DNA of 64,000 nucleotides from Epilithonimonas zeae (lineage in GTDB: Bacteria; Bacteroidota; Bacteroidia; Flavobacteriales; Weeksellaceae). The position numbers and the translations under genes were made by a program. Positions 51,917 to 61,173 of the stretch are shown here, piece by piece (positions within the stretch are counted from its first letter, which is position 1; every line of letters begins with the position of its first letter). The stretch covers positions 2,418,001 to 2,482,000 of the forward strand of contig NZ_FSRK01000001.1 in the NCBI RefSeq assembly GCF_900141765.1, in the 5' to 3' direction. Below the pieces are notes generated by a model. The model was not told the origin of the DNA and searched no databases. It was given only the letters and a program-made list of their open reading frames with translations.

Positions 51917-53506
51917 ATGGACAAGAGAAAACTTCGCGAATCTATTTTCAGACATTTGGACGGCATCGTTACAGCACCTGTGATTTCGGCTTTGTCCAAG
52001 AAAAAAGTACTGAATTTTATTCTTGCTAATGACAATTTGGAACTTTCTGAAATCAACGAAAAATTTGAAGCTAACGAAGGTTATCTGAATGTCGCATTGC
52101 GGGTTTTGGCTTCTCAAGGATTTTTGAATTACGAATTGGATAATCAATCTGATATTGTAAAAATTTCTGTTAATTCTAAAAGCAAAGACGCTTTTTCTCA
52201 TCAGAATTTTTATGTTGATTTAGCAGAATTTTTAGCAGATGATGATGTTATTAATTCTAAAGAACTAACTGAAAATCTTTGTAAAAAATGGATTCGGCTT
52301 TTTGAAAAATACAAATCTTTTCTGAATGAAAACGCAGACGAATTTTCTCTGAATTACCAAATCCAGAAACATATCGAAGGAGCTCTTGTTGGACCAATTA
52401 TCATCAAACTCGGAATGAGCGGAATGTTTCACAAATACTTTATGGAAGCCAGTTTCAGCGCAGAAGAGTTCCATAAAACCCCTGAATATTTTGGGGAAAT
52501 CCTCGATTATCTTTCCGAGTTAGGTTGGTTTTCGAAAAAAGGAAAAAACTTCCAATTCACCGAAACAGGATTGTTCTTCGCAAGACGAGCAACTGCTTAT
52601 GGCGTAACAGTTTCTTATCTTCCGATGTTCTCAAAACTCGATAATTTGATTTTTGGAAAAGCTTCAGAAATCAGAGAAATTGAAGACGGCGAAGACGAAA
52701 TCCACGTGAACCGTGAAATGAATGTTTGGGGAAGCGGTGGCGCACATTTGACTTATTTCAAAGTGATTGATGAGTTTATCATTGATATTTTCAACCGACC
52801 TTTGAGCGAACAGCCAAAAGGAATTTTGGATATGGGCTGTGGAAACGGTGCACTTTTGCAACATCTTTACGAAGTCATCGAAAGGCAGACTTTACGTGGA
52901 AAACACCTCGAAGAAAATCCGTTGTTTTTGGTAGGTGCAGATTACAATCAGGCTGCGTTGAAAGTCACAAGAGCCAATCTCATTAAAAATGATATTTGGG
53001 CAAAAGTGATTTGGGGCGACATTGGAAATCCTCAAAAACTGGCAGAAGATTTACAATCCGATTATAATATTGAACTTAGCGAACTTTTAAATATCAGGAC
53101 TTTCCTTGACCATAACAGGATTTGGGAAGATGTTTTGGATATTAATTCTGATAGAATTAGTACATCAACTGGTGCTTTTGCTTTCCGAGGAAAACGATTG
53201 TCCAACAAAGATGTGGAAGAAAACCTGCTGAATCATCTTAAAAAATGGACACCTTATGTTGAGAAATTTGGACTGCTATTGATTGAACTTCATACGCTTT
53301 CGCCAGAAATCACTTCAAAAAATCTTGGTTTAACAGCATCAACAGCTTATGATGCAACACACGGATTTTCTGACCAATACATTGTAGAAGTGGATGTTTT
53401 TCACAGAATTTGTAAAGAATCCGGTTTGGAACCTGATACTAATCTTTTCAAGAAATTTCCAGATTCTGAATTGGCTACAGTGAGTATTAATCTTTTGAAG
53501 CGATAA
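51917..53506 (+). CDS. Large class I SAM-dependent methyltransferase
   Basis: From ATG 51917 (MDKRKLRESIFRHLDGIVTAPV) the protein has 529 residues; the frame extends upstream to 51863 but without methionine start. Residues about 1-280 are helical with two winged-helix-like parts, typical of O-methyltransferase dimerisation regions. The Rossmann domain begins at ILDMGCGNGALL near 301-312, then FLVGADYNQAALKVTRANL near 333-351 and IWGDIGNP. The C-terminal part contains FLDHNRIW and LLLIELHTL. Length and layout resemble methyltransferase parts of polyketide systems, but it is free-standing here. Substrate unknown. It is divergent from ada. Confidence 0.8.
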   Translation: MDKRKLRESIFRHLDGIVTAPVISALSKKKVLNFILANDNLELSEINEKFEANEGYLNVALRVLASQGFLNYELDNQSDIVKISVNSKSKDAFSHQNFYVDLAEFLADDDVINSKELTENLCKKWIRLFEKYKSFLNENADEFSLNYQIQKHIEGALVGPIIIKLGMSGMFHKYFMEASFSAEEFHKTPEYFGEILDYLSELGWFSKKGKNFQFTETGLFFARRATAYGVTVSYLPMFSKLDNLIFGKASEIREIEDGEDEIHVNREMNVWGSGGAHLTYFKVIDEFIIDIFNRPLSEQPKGILDMGCGNGALLQHLYEVIERQTLRGKHLEENPLFLVGADYNQAALKVTRANLIKNDIWAKVIWGDIGNPQKLAEDLQSDYNIELSELLNIRTFLDHNRIWEDVLDINSDRISTSTGAFAFRGKRLSNKDVEENLLNHLKKWTPYVEKFGLLLIELHTLSPEITSKNLGLTASTAYDATHGFSDQYIVEVDVFHRICKESGLEPDTNLFKKFPDSELATVSINLLKR

Positions 53507-53535
53507 TTTTGTATCTTGAAGCAACATAAAATCGT

Positions 53536-54327
53536 ATGAAAAACAGTCTAACAATCATTATTATTTTAATGGCTTCACTATTTACTTTTGGACAGAATCT
53601 AGAGTCGCCAGATTATAAAGAAACGAAAATCGAAAGTGGAAGCACGTTCAAAAAATATAAAAATGGAAAGCTGGATAGCATTGTCGTAGCAATGTACGCT
53701 GTCAATTACGGTAATGCTCTAATCTTTGCCAAGAAAAACAACGAAATCAGAATTACAAATGCTGATGATGAAAATTCTGTCATTAAAATTGAATTAAAAA
53801 ATAATAAACAAGTCCGAACTTTTTTCTATAAAGACAAACCTGCAATCGTTGTTGAAAGTATTGATTTTGATATCAATCAGTTACCAAAAAACACGATGAT
53901 TAATCGTTTTTTCTTTGATAATATTATCCAAAATGTAAGTATCAAAACAGATTATGAGGTTTTTGGCAATGATAATCCAGACAAGACCTTTAAACTTTTT
54001 TATAGACTGAATATCCGAACCGACTTGGATAATCTGGACGCAATTTTTGAAAATATTGGAGCATTTTTCAGTGAAGAAGATGCACTTTTGAAAATTTTCT
54101 ATGGAAATTATGCGGAAAAGTTTGCACCAAAGATTTTGACCTATTTAAAAACTAATGATTCGGGAATAATTACGGATGGGATTACTCTAGACTATCAAAA
54201 TAAAAACGCCAAGGAACCCAATCCTTACAACATCTACAAAAACGGAAAAATTATCAAATCCGGAAAAGCAAACTTAGCTGATTTCCAAAAAATTTACCAA
54301 GATTACATTATCAAATTGCAAGAGTAA
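53536..54327 (+). CDS. Secreted protein of unknown function
   Basis: A 263-residue protein with signal peptide (cleavage after LFTFGQ). The mature part is hydrophilic with mixed strands and helices, containing MINRFFFDNIIQNVSIKTDYEVFGN and FENIGAFFSEEDALLKIFYGNYAEKF. No family is recognised. It follows the methyltransferase gene after 29 nt. Confidence 0.65.
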   Translation: MKNSLTIIIILMASLFTFGQNLESPDYKETKIESGSTFKKYKNGKLDSIVVAMYAVNYGNALIFAKKNNEIRITNADDENSVIKIELKNNKQVRTFFYKDKPAIVVESIDFDINQLPKNTMINRFFFDNIIQNVSIKTDYEVFGNDNPDKTFKLFYRLNIRTDLDNLDAIFENIGAFFSEEDALLKIFYGNYAEKFAPKILTYLKTNDSGIITDGITLDYQNKNAKEPNPYNIYKNGKIIKSGKANLADFQKIYQDYIIKLQE

Positions 54328-54331
54328 TTCA

Positions 54332-54904
54332 TCAATTTACTCCGATTTGAATACTTTTCAGAATATTCTCAGCTTGTTTGATATGTCTCAAATTGTGATA
54401 AATTACGAAGCGGAAAGTATCGCCTAATTTCAGTTTAATGAGTTTTGAAATACTGATTGAAGTTTTCGTTTTCTCCAAATCAACATTTTTTGCTTTTCCC
54501 AAAAGTTCAAGCATTTTATTCTGTTGGCTGATAAATTCTTCGATGATAGATTTGTCCAAAAGTTTATGAATTGGATTGGATATTTTCAAAGTCTTCATCT
54601 TATTGAGTTTCTCTTTCGGAAGCATCATATTGGCAAAATAATTTCCTAAAACTCCACTTTTAAAATAGGATTTAGTTGTTTGAAACCGGCTTTCACTGAT
54701 TCGATTTTCGATTTCCGAAAGATAGAAATCACCATAAAAATTGAGATGTTCCATGCATTCCAAAATACTCCAGCTGTCTTCTGATTTTCGAAAATTTAAA
54801 GTTCTATTATTTTGATTGAGTAATGATTCAGCAAACTCAATATTATTCTCTGTGATAGTTTTAAGTTCGTTAAGTAATTGATTAATTGGAATCGTCATCG
54901 TCAA
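54332..54904 (-). CDS. DinB-family protein
   Basis: A 190-residue helical protein. The DinB/YfiT four-helix bundle pattern includes SWSILECMEHLNFYGDFYL near residues 47-65 and TFRFVIYHNLRHIKQAENILK near 162-182, supplying candidate metal-binding histidines. DinB proteins include thiol transferases and other metal-dependent enzymes; activity is not known here. ATG 54904 or ATG 54898 may start translation. Confidence 0.82.
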   Translation of the reverse strand: MTMTIPINQLLNELKTITENNIEFAESLLNQNNRTLNFRKSEDSWSILECMEHLNFYGDFYLSEIENRISESRFQTTKSYFKSGVLGNYFANMMLPKEKLNKMKTLKISNPIHKLLDKSIIEEFISQQNKMLELLGKAKNVDLEKTKTSISISKLIKLKLGDTFRFVIYHNLRHIKQAENILKSIQIGVN

Positions 54905-54953
54905 AATTTTTCACAAAAGTCCAAATCTTCATTTATAAAAAGATTGATTGAAG

Positions 54954-55472
54954 TCAAGATTTTTTCAATCTCGATAATGTTTCCGGCGACATCCTGAGAT
55001 AGTTTGCAATATACTTATTTGGTATTTCCTGAAAAAGCTTCGGACTGCGTTTCAGAACTCTTTCGTAACGGATTTTTGGTGAACTGTACAGCAAATCTTT
55101 TTCACGCTCCATCTGTTGCAAAACAAGATCTTCCAGAATCGAATTCCATAACTTCAGATTCTCATTACTGGAATTAATAAATTCATAAAAATCCTTTTTG
55201 GAAGCCATTTTTACCGTTGAAGCTTTGATTGCCTGAATATAAAACTCAGAAGGCTTTCCAGACAAAAAAGAATCCAACGAAACAATGATATTGCCTTGAT
55301 AACCGAAACGAATAATCCGTTCTTCATCCTCATCTACGATAAAAATCCGGACACTTCCCTCTTCTACAAAATAAATGTTCGTATCGGTAGTTCCGGACGT
55401 TTTGAGAAATTCATTCCGCTTCAATTCTTTCGTTTGCCAGGAAAGTTGGGTTTGCAACAATTCTAAAATCAT
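54954..55472 (-). CDS. Crp/Fnr-family cyclic-nucleotide-binding-type regulator
   Basis: A 172-residue protein with a cyclic-nucleotide-binding beta-roll (NIYFVEEGSVRIFIVDEDEERIIRFGYQGNIIVSLDSFL at about 32-70). Its shortened C-terminal DNA-binding part includes KYIANYLRMSPETLSRL. It lacks the Arg-Ser pair needed for cAMP, as do most Bacteroidota members of this group, so the ligand is unknown. It is next to the DinB gene on the same strand and may control it. Confidence 0.85.
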   Translation of the reverse strand: MILELLQTQLSWQTKELKRNEFLKTSGTTDTNIYFVEEGSVRIFIVDEDEERIIRFGYQGNIIVSLDSFLSGKPSEFYIQAIKASTVKMASKKDFYEFINSSNENLKLWNSILEDLVLQQMEREKDLLYSSPKIRYERVLKRSPKLFQEIPNKYIANYLRMSPETLSRLKKS

Positions 55473-55521
55473 AGGTGTTCCAGAAATTTCAAATTAAATC
55501 TAAATGTATAATTAATTTTAT

Positions 55522-55529
55522 TAAATTTG
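55522..55529 (+). promoter_or_regulatory. -7 element of the retropepsin-like gene
   Basis: TAAATTTG matches TAnnTTTG. The expected start site near 55535 rules out the TTG at 55527 as start codon and supports the TTG at 55560. Confidence 0.5.
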
Positions 55530-55559
55530 AGATTAACAACCATTGACAACTTTAAAACA

Positions 55560-56411
55560 TTGAAAAAAATCTATTTCTTTTTATGCACTGCTTTATTCAT
55601 TAATTCAATTAATGCGCAGGAAAAGATTCCGTTCAGAATTACCAAGTACAACAATATCATTGTAAAAACGTTGGTCAATGACAAAGATTCTCTGGACTTG
55701 ATGTTTCAAATCGCAATGCAGGATGCCTCTGTTTCTCCCGAAAGACTGAAACCGGCAAAAAGTATTGTATTCAAAAATGAAATCAGTGAAAATAATTCGG
55801 TTAAGATTGGAAACCTGGAATGGAAAAATGTGAAATTCTATGACAACGAACTGACCGGACCAGAAGCTGACGGAAAAATCGGAACAGGAATGTTCAAAGG
55901 AAAAACTTATAAAATAGATTATGACAACAATCAATTTGTAATTTATGATAAACAACCTGACATCAAAGGTTACAAAGAAGTTTCTTATATATCTAACCAG
56001 GAAGGACAAATATTTTTATCCTGTGATAATTTGATAGACAACGAAACTTATGAATCAAATTTCCTTCTACAATCGGGTTATGCTGGTGGCTTGCTTTATA
56101 ACAATCAGTTTGCGGACACAAAAGATCTGAATAAAAAACTGAAAATAACAGGCGAAAAAACATTAAAAAATTCTGCAGGAAAAAGCATTATAACTAAACA
56201 GGGAATCTTGCCAATGTTGACAATTATTGATAACATTACTTTAAAGAATGTATCGGCTGGATTTTTCAGTGGGGAAATTAAAAATCAATCTACCAGCTAT
56301 TTTGGAGCTGATTTGATAAGAAGATTCAATTGGATTTTCGATGCGGAAACAAAACACATTTACATCAAGCCTAGTAAATATTTTGACGCACCATATTTCA
56401 AATTTAATTAA
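55560..56411 (+). CDS. Retropepsin-like secreted protein, apparently without catalytic Asp
   Basis: With TTG 55560 the protein has 283 residues and a good signal peptide (KKIYFFLCTALFINSINAQ); the longer frame starting at 55527 would overlap the promoter. The layout resembles Bacteroidota retropepsin-like aspartic proteases: two homologous beta halves, with segments DSLDLMFQIAMQDAS and SNFLLQSGYAGG where D-T/S-G-A would be expected, and GADLIRRFNWIFDAETKHIYIKP near the end. Neither half keeps the D-(T/S)-G triplet, so it may be a binding protein derived from a protease. This is a tentative assignment. Confidence 0.55.
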   Translation: MKKIYFFLCTALFINSINAQEKIPFRITKYNNIIVKTLVNDKDSLDLMFQIAMQDASVSPERLKPAKSIVFKNEISENNSVKIGNLEWKNVKFYDNELTGPEADGKIGTGMFKGKTYKIDYDNNQFVIYDKQPDIKGYKEVSYISNQEGQIFLSCDNLIDNETYESNFLLQSGYAGGLLYNNQFADTKDLNKKLKITGEKTLKNSAGKSIITKQGILPMLTIIDNITLKNVSAGFFSGEIKNQSTSYFGADLIRRFNWIFDAETKHIYIKPSKYFDAPYFKFN

Positions 56412-56416
56412 GAGCA

Positions 56417-56456
56417 AATCCCCCATAAACATTAATAATGAGGGATTTTATTTTAT
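56417..56456. terminator. Bidirectional terminator
   Basis: AAATCCCCCAT and ATGAGGGATTT form an 11-bp stem with one mismatch, with A and T runs on both sides. It lies between convergent genes ending at 56411 and 56456. Confidence 0.7.
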
Positions 56457-56758
56457 TATTTCACGCTTTTAACACGAATCATTCCTTTGCTTTCGTGGTA
56501 CATCATACACATAATTTTGCCGTCTCTTTCTTTGCATTCTTTGGTGTAATCGTAAACCAATGACACTTTTTCGCCCTCTTTTTTAGATTCCAGAATTTCG
56601 GCATTACAAACCAGGTAATCTTCATTTTCTCCGACTCTGAGGTAAGTTCCTGTGCAATCTCTTACAATGGTTCCTGTTTGCAATCTGTCGTGAACAGTGG
56701 CGCAGGAAAATAACAATGTTGAGAAAATTCCTAAAGATAAAATGTGTGATACTTTCAT
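56456..56758 (-). CDS. Small lipoprotein
   Basis: A 100-residue protein with a signal peptide ending in the lipobox LLFSC (Cys19). The mature part has three more cysteines (DCTGTYLRV, LVCNAE, KECKERDGKIMCMMYHE). No known family. It is expected to be anchored to the inner or outer membrane. Confidence 0.7.
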   Translation of the reverse strand: MKVSHILSLGIFSTLLFSCATVHDRLQTGTIVRDCTGTYLRVGENEDYLVCNAEILESKKEGEKVSLVYDYTKECKERDGKIMCMMYHESKGMIRVKSVK

Positions 56759-56829
56759 AGATTTTTATTTGGATTAAAGGTATAAATAAATTAACTAGCT
56801 TTTGAAACAAATTTTGGCTTCCTTAATAG

Positions 56830-57645
56830 TTAAAAATCAATTTCCCCGCCCATTTTATCAGTGATTTCTTTCATTATCCTGTAAGGAAATTTATCCATAA
56901 AATTATATAATAAAACCTGTTTTACATTCTCTCTTTGTGTTTTTAAATCTGATTCCAGAAGAAAAGCAATATCAGATTTGTAAAAAGAATGTCCTTTTTT
57001 TAATCTGGTATATATTTTTTCTATTTCAAAATCTTCGAACAAGTCTTCATTTTCTGAAGTAATGAAAGTGGAAAAAATTTCAAGATATTCATCAAGATAT
57101 ATTTTTCTTTTTCCCTTATACTTGTCTTTAAAAAAATAAATTAACCACTTGTTCAAAGTTCTTTTGTTGATTCCAAATTCTTCTGTTATATCATCCTTAT
57201 TTACTGTAAACTTTTTAATCAGAAAAATCTTCTTCTCATCATTTGTCATTTTCTTTAAATTTACATTGAAAAGAATCGTAAAGTTTTCATCGATAATTTT
57301 TTGTTCATCTTTTTCATCGATATTAAAAAAATTATGAAGGTTATCCTCATTGGTAATAAAAGATTGTAAATCGATTTCGGATAGTTTTTTAAGTCCAGAA
57401 ATTATCTCAGTAATATTAACTGGTTTTATTAGTGGCTCTGCTAATTTCATCAAAAAATCAACATTCAACTCATTTATTAACAGTTGTTCAAAATCATTAT
57501 CTGAGTCTGCCGTCTCTTTTATTTGTTTTATTCTCTCACCTGCAATTTCTTGCGAACCATAGATTCTAGCGAGATTGTTTTCAATTAACCTTTCTTGTTT
57601 TTCGAGAGGAAGATTTTGAAATATTTTAACAATATGTTTCATCAT
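56830..57645 (-). CDS. Helical HTH-containing protein of unknown function
   Basis: With ATG 57643-57645 the protein has 271 residues (MMKHIVKIFQNLP...); the next ATG at 57642 is nearly equivalent. It is soluble and acidic-basic mixed, and mostly helical. A helix-turn-helix-like segment is visible at about residues 147-172 (NKDDITEEFGINKRTLNKWL). No family is recognised. Its promoter -7 element lies inside a perfect 10-bp inverted repeat (57654-57681), as in autoregulated genes. Compared with neighbours it is more AT-rich and may be acquired. Confidence 0.6.
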   Translation of the reverse strand: MMKHIVKIFQNLPLEKQERLIENNLARIYGSQEIAGERIKQIKETADSDNDFEQLLINELNVDFLMKLAEPLIKPVNITEIISGLKKLSEIDLQSFITNEDNLHNFFNIDEKDEQKIIDENFTILFNVNLKKMTNDEKKIFLIKKFTVNKDDITEEFGINKRTLNKWLIYFFKDKYKGKRKIYLDEYLEIFSTFITSENEDLFEDFEIEKIYTRLKKGHSFYKSDIAFLLESDLKTQRENVKQVLLYNFMDKFPYRIMKEITDKMGGEIDF

Positions 57646-57681
57646 AATAAAAAAATCGTTTATCAAAAATAATAAACGATT
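57646..57681 (-). promoter_or_regulatory. Palindrome around a -7 element (operator or terminator)
   Basis: AATCGTTTAT (57654-57663) and ATAAACGATT (57672-57681) are exact inverted repeats. Between them, on the minus strand, is TATTTTTG, a TAnnTTTG match at 57664-57671. The stem is also followed by a T-rich run up to the ATG at 57645, so it could terminate the upstream 46-codon gene. Confidence 0.55.
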
Positions 57682-57696
57682 ACAAAATTTTAAATT

Positions 57697-57837
57697 TTAT
57701 TTCTTCTTTGGTTGAAAAATTTTATTATTAGGATTTAATTGATTTGCATGATTGTTATTTGCTGTTTTAAAAGTAGTATTCAACCCTTTTGTTCCGATGT
57801 TTTTGTTGCTGATATCAGCTTTGTGATTTTTTGACAT
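57697..57837 (-). CDS. 46-residue Asn/Lys-rich small protein
   Basis: From ATG 57835-57837 to TAA 57697-57699 the product is MSKNHKADISNKNIGTKGLN followed by TTFKTANNNHANQLNPNNKIFQPKKK. It is too short for usual gene calling. I recall a family of tiny Bacteroidota proteins with the same MSxNHxADxxNxNxGTxGxN pattern and a Q-L-N-P-N end, sometimes mislabelled in databases. The resemblance supports a real gene. Function is unknown. It is on the same strand as, and just upstream of, the HTH-like gene. Confidence 0.6.
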   Translation of the reverse strand: MSKNHKADISNKNIGTKGLNTTFKTANNNHANQLNPNNKIFQPKKK

Positions 57838-57934
57838 TTTTTTTAATTTGTTTAGTTAAAATTTTATTGTTTGTTAATTAACAGGACAAATGTATATTGA
57901 ATAAAAAAAAGCTTTCCAAATTATGCACGGTAAT

Positions 57935-57964
57935 TAAAAAAACCTCGTAAGTTATCTTACGAGG
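57935..57964 (-). terminator. Terminator after carB
   Basis: On the minus strand CCTCGTAAG and CTTACGAGG form a 9-bp stem with a 4-nt loop, followed by T8. It closes the pyrB-carA-carB operon. Confidence 0.88.
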
Positions 57965-57989
57965 CTTCAAATATATTTTATTTTGAAAA

Positions 57990-60900
57990 CTACATCGTCT
58001 CCATTTTAAAACTCATACTTTCGATCACTTTCAGAATCGCTTCCACCGTATCCATTGATGTCAGACAAGGAACGCCGTTTTCTACGGACATTCTTCGGAT
58101 CTGGAAACCGTCCCTTTCGGATTGTTTTCCTTTCGTGGTCGTATTCACAACATATTGTACCTTTCCTTTCTGAATAAGATCTATCAAATTCACATCTTCT
58201 TCTCCAATCTTATAACCGATTTTCGTCTGGATTCCTTTTTCCTCGAAGTATTTCGCTGTTCCTTCTGTCGCCCAGATCCTGAAGCCGATAGTATGAAATC
58301 TTCTTGCAATTTCAGCAGCTTCCTCTTTGTCCTGATCTGCAACGGTGAACAAAATAGAACCGTGAGTCGGAACTTTTCTCCCTGCTCCAATCAATCCTTT
58401 GTACAAAGCCTTTTCGAAAGTTGAATCTTTACCCATTACTTCTCCTGTCGATTTCATTTCCGGGCCGAGAGAAATATCAACTTTTGTTAATTTACTGAAA
58501 GAGAAAACCGGAACTTTTACAAAAATTCCATCTTTATTCGGAACCAAACCTGATTGGTAACCAAGGTCTTTCAATTTCGTTCCAAGAATTGCTTTCGTTG
58601 CCAAATTTGCCATCGGAACATCTGTGATTTTCGATAAGAAAGGAACGGTTCTGGACGAACGCGGATTCACTTCGATGACGAAAACTTCTCCGCCAGAAAT
58701 CACGTATTGGATGTTCATTAACCCAATAACGTTCAAGCCTTTTGCTAATCTAATGGTGTAATCTTCAAGCGTTTTGATTTGAGTTTCCGTCAAAGTCTGA
58801 GGCGGATAAACCGCAATCGAATCTCCGGAGTGAACACCTGCTCTTTCGATATGTTCCATAATCCCTGGAATTATTGTCGTTTCGCCGTCACAAATGGCGT
58901 CTACTTCCACTTCTTTTCCTGTCAGATAACGGTCAATCAAAACTGGCTGATCTGGACTAGCTTCCACCGCATTTTCCATATAATGGGCGAGTTCTTTTTC
59001 AGAATAAACGATTTCCATCGCTCTTCCTCCTAAAACATAACTTGGACGAACTAAAACCGGATAACCAATCTCGTTGGCAATCACAATCGCTTCTTCTTTT
59101 GAAGTCGAAGTTTTCCCCAATGGTTGAGGAATTCCTAAATCTTGTAAAGCTTTTTCAAATTTATCTCTGTTCTCAGCTCTGTCCAGATCTTCAAGGGAAG
59201 TTCCCAAAATCTGTACACCGTGCGCTGCCAATTTATCCGCTAAATTAATCGCTGTCTGTCCTCCGAATTGTACCACAACTCCTTTTGGTTTTTCGAGTTC
59301 GATGATGTTCATCACATCTTCTTCTGCCAAAGGTTCGAAGTATAATTTGTCTGAAATCGAGAAGTCTGTAGAAACCGTTTCAGGATTGGAGTTGATGATA
59401 ATCGCCTCGTAACCCATCTGCTGTATTGCCCAAACCGAATGAACCGTTGCATAATCGAATTCAACACCTTGACCAATTCTGATTGGACCAGAACCCAAAA
59501 CGATGATTTTCTCTTTGTCAGAAACGATACTTTCATTTTCATCTTCGTAAGTTCCGTAGAAATAAGGTGTTTCTGATTCAAATTCTGCGGCGCAAGTGTC
59601 TACCATTTTGTAAACTGGCATTATTCCGTTGTCTTTTCTGAACTGGAACACTTCTTTCTGAGTGGTTTCCCAAAGATGCGCGATATTCAAGTCTGCGAAA
59701 CCTAATTTCTTAGCTTCGAGAAGAATGTCTTTATTGAATTTATTTTCTTTGATTTTCGTTTCAAAATCAATTAATTTTTTGATTTTCCAGATGAAGAATT
59801 TATCAATTTTGCTCCACTCTACAATCTGTTCCCAATCGTACCCTCTTCGTAAAGCATCACCAATAATGAATAATCTTTCGTCATCACAAACCCGGATCCT
59901 TCTTTCGATTTCTTCGGCTGTTAAAGCATCTGCCTGTTTTTTCTTAAGTCCAAGATGTCTCAATCCCGTTTCCAAAGAACGAATCGCTTTTTGCAAAGAT
60001 TCTTCGAAGTTTCTTCCGATTGCCATTACTTCGCCTGTTGCTTTCATCTGAGTCGACAATCTTCTGTCAGCTGTTTCAAACTTATCGAATGGGAATCTAG
60101 GAAACTTGGTTACCACATAATCCAAAGCCGGTTCGAAACAAGCATAAGAAGTTCCTGTTACCGGATTTTTGATTTCGTCCAATGTCAAACCAACTGCGAT
60201 TTTTGCTGCGATTTTTGCAATCGGATAACCTGTTGCCTTACTCGCCAAAGCCGATGAACGCGAAACTCTAGGATTTACCTCGATGATATAATAATTGAAT
60301 GAATGTGGGTCTAATGCCAACTGAACATTACATCCACCTTCGATTCCTAAAGCTCTGATGATTTTTAGGGAAGCATTTCTCAACAACTGATATTCTCTGT
60401 CAGAAAGTGTCTGCGAAGGCGCAACTACAATAGAATCTCCTGTGTGAACACCGACTGGGTCGATGTTTTCCATATTACAAACCACAATGGCGTTGTCGTT
60501 GGAATCACGCATTACTTCGTATTCAATTTCTTTGAAACCGGCGATTGACCTTTCAATCAAACATTGTGTCACAGGTGAATATTTAAGTCCCAATTCCGCA
60601 ATTTCACGAAGCTCAGTTTCGTTGGACGCAATTCCGCCTCCTGTTCCTCCCATTGTAAAAGCAGGGCGAACAATCACCGGATAACCTAATCCATCAGCAA
60701 AATCTACAGCACCTTGAACTGTTGTCACGATATCTGATTCTGGAACTGGTTCGTTCAATTCTCTCATCAATTCTCGGAACAAATCTCTGTCTTCTGCTTG
60801 ATTGATTGCTGAAAGTTTCGTTCCTAAAACTTCCACTTTGCATTCTTCAAGAATTCCTGACTTCTGTAATTCAACCGCCATATTGAGTCCGGTTTGTCCT

Positions 60901-61172
60901 CCCAAAGTTGGAAGAAGCGCATCCGGACGTTCTTTGCGAATGATTCTGGAAACAAATTCCAAAGAAATCGGTTCAATATAAACTTTGTCGGCAATCTCCA
61001 CATCCGTCATTATCGTCGCAGGATTAGAATTAATCAAAATCACTTTGTAACCTTCCTCTCTAAGTGAAAGGCAAGCCTGTGTTCCCGAATAATCAAATTC
61101 CGCAGCCTGACCAATAATGATTGGGCCTGAGCCTATTACTAAAATTGTTTGTATATCTGTACGCTTTGCCAT
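57990..61172 (-). CDS. carB: Carbamoyl-phosphate synthase large subunit
   Basis: The 1060-residue protein has the full CarB architecture: two homologous ATP-grasp halves (first starting [22 protein letters not shown], second [22 protein letters not shown] near residue 565). The ATP sites contain [14 protein letters not shown] and [14 protein letters not shown], metal-binding [20 protein letters not shown] and [20 protein letters not shown] are present, an oligomerisation region lies at about 400-550, and an MGS-like allosteric domain covers about 930-1060. It makes carbamoyl phosphate from bicarbonate, ammonia and two ATP for pyrimidine (and arginine) synthesis. It starts one base after the carA stop. 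Confidence 0.98.
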   Translation of the reverse strand: MAKRTDIQTILVIGSGPIIIGQAAEFDYSGTQACLSLREEGYKVILINSNPATIMTDVEIADKVYIEPISLEFVSRIIRKERPDALLPTLGGQTGLNMAVELQKSGILEECKVEVLGTKLSAINQAEDRDLFRELMRELNEPVPESDIVTTVQGAVDFADGLGYPVIVRPAFTMGGTGGGIASNETELREIAELGLKYSPVTQCLIERSIAGFKEIEYEVMRDSNDNAIVVCNMENIDPVGVHTGDSIVVAPSQTLSDREYQLLRNASLKIIRALGIEGGCNVQLALDPHSFNYYIIEVNPRVSRSSALASKATGYPIAKIAAKIAVGLTLDEIKNPVTGTSYACFEPALDYVVTKFPRFPFDKFETADRRLSTQMKATGEVMAIGRNFEESLQKAIRSLETGLRHLGLKKKQADALTAEEIERRIRVCDDERLFIIGDALRRGYDWEQIVEWSKIDKFFIWKIKKLIDFETKIKENKFNKDILLEAKKLGFADLNIAHLWETTQKEVFQFRKDNGIMPVYKMVDTCAAEFESETPYFYGTYEDENESIVSDKEKIIVLGSGPIRIGQGVEFDYATVHSVWAIQQMGYEAIIINSNPETVSTDFSISDKLYFEPLAEEDVMNIIELEKPKGVVVQFGGQTAINLADKLAAHGVQILGTSLEDLDRAENRDKFEKALQDLGIPQPLGKTSTSKEEAIVIANEIGYPVLVRPSYVLGGRAMEIVYSEKELAHYMENAVEASPDQPVLIDRYLTGKEVEVDAICDGETTIIPGIMEHIERAGVHSGDSIAVYPPQTLTETQIKTLEDYTIRLAKGLNVIGLMNIQYVISGGEVFVIEVNPRSSRTVPFLSKITDVPMANLATKAILGTKLKDLGYQSGLVPNKDGIFVKVPVFSFSKLTKVDISLGPEMKSTGEVMGKDSTFEKALYKGLIGAGRKVPTHGSILFTVADQDKEEAAEIARRFHTIGFRIWATEGTAKYFEEKGIQTKIGYKIGEEDVNLIDLIQKGKVQYVVNTTTKGKQSERDGFQIRRMSVENGVPCLTSMDTVEAILKVIESMSFKMETM

Positions 61173-61173
61173 T

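Noticed and set aside
55527-55559. N-terminal extension of the retropepsin-like protein from TTG 55527
   Set aside because: This TTG is part of the predicted -7 element TAAATTTG, and the signal peptide begins properly at TTG 55560.
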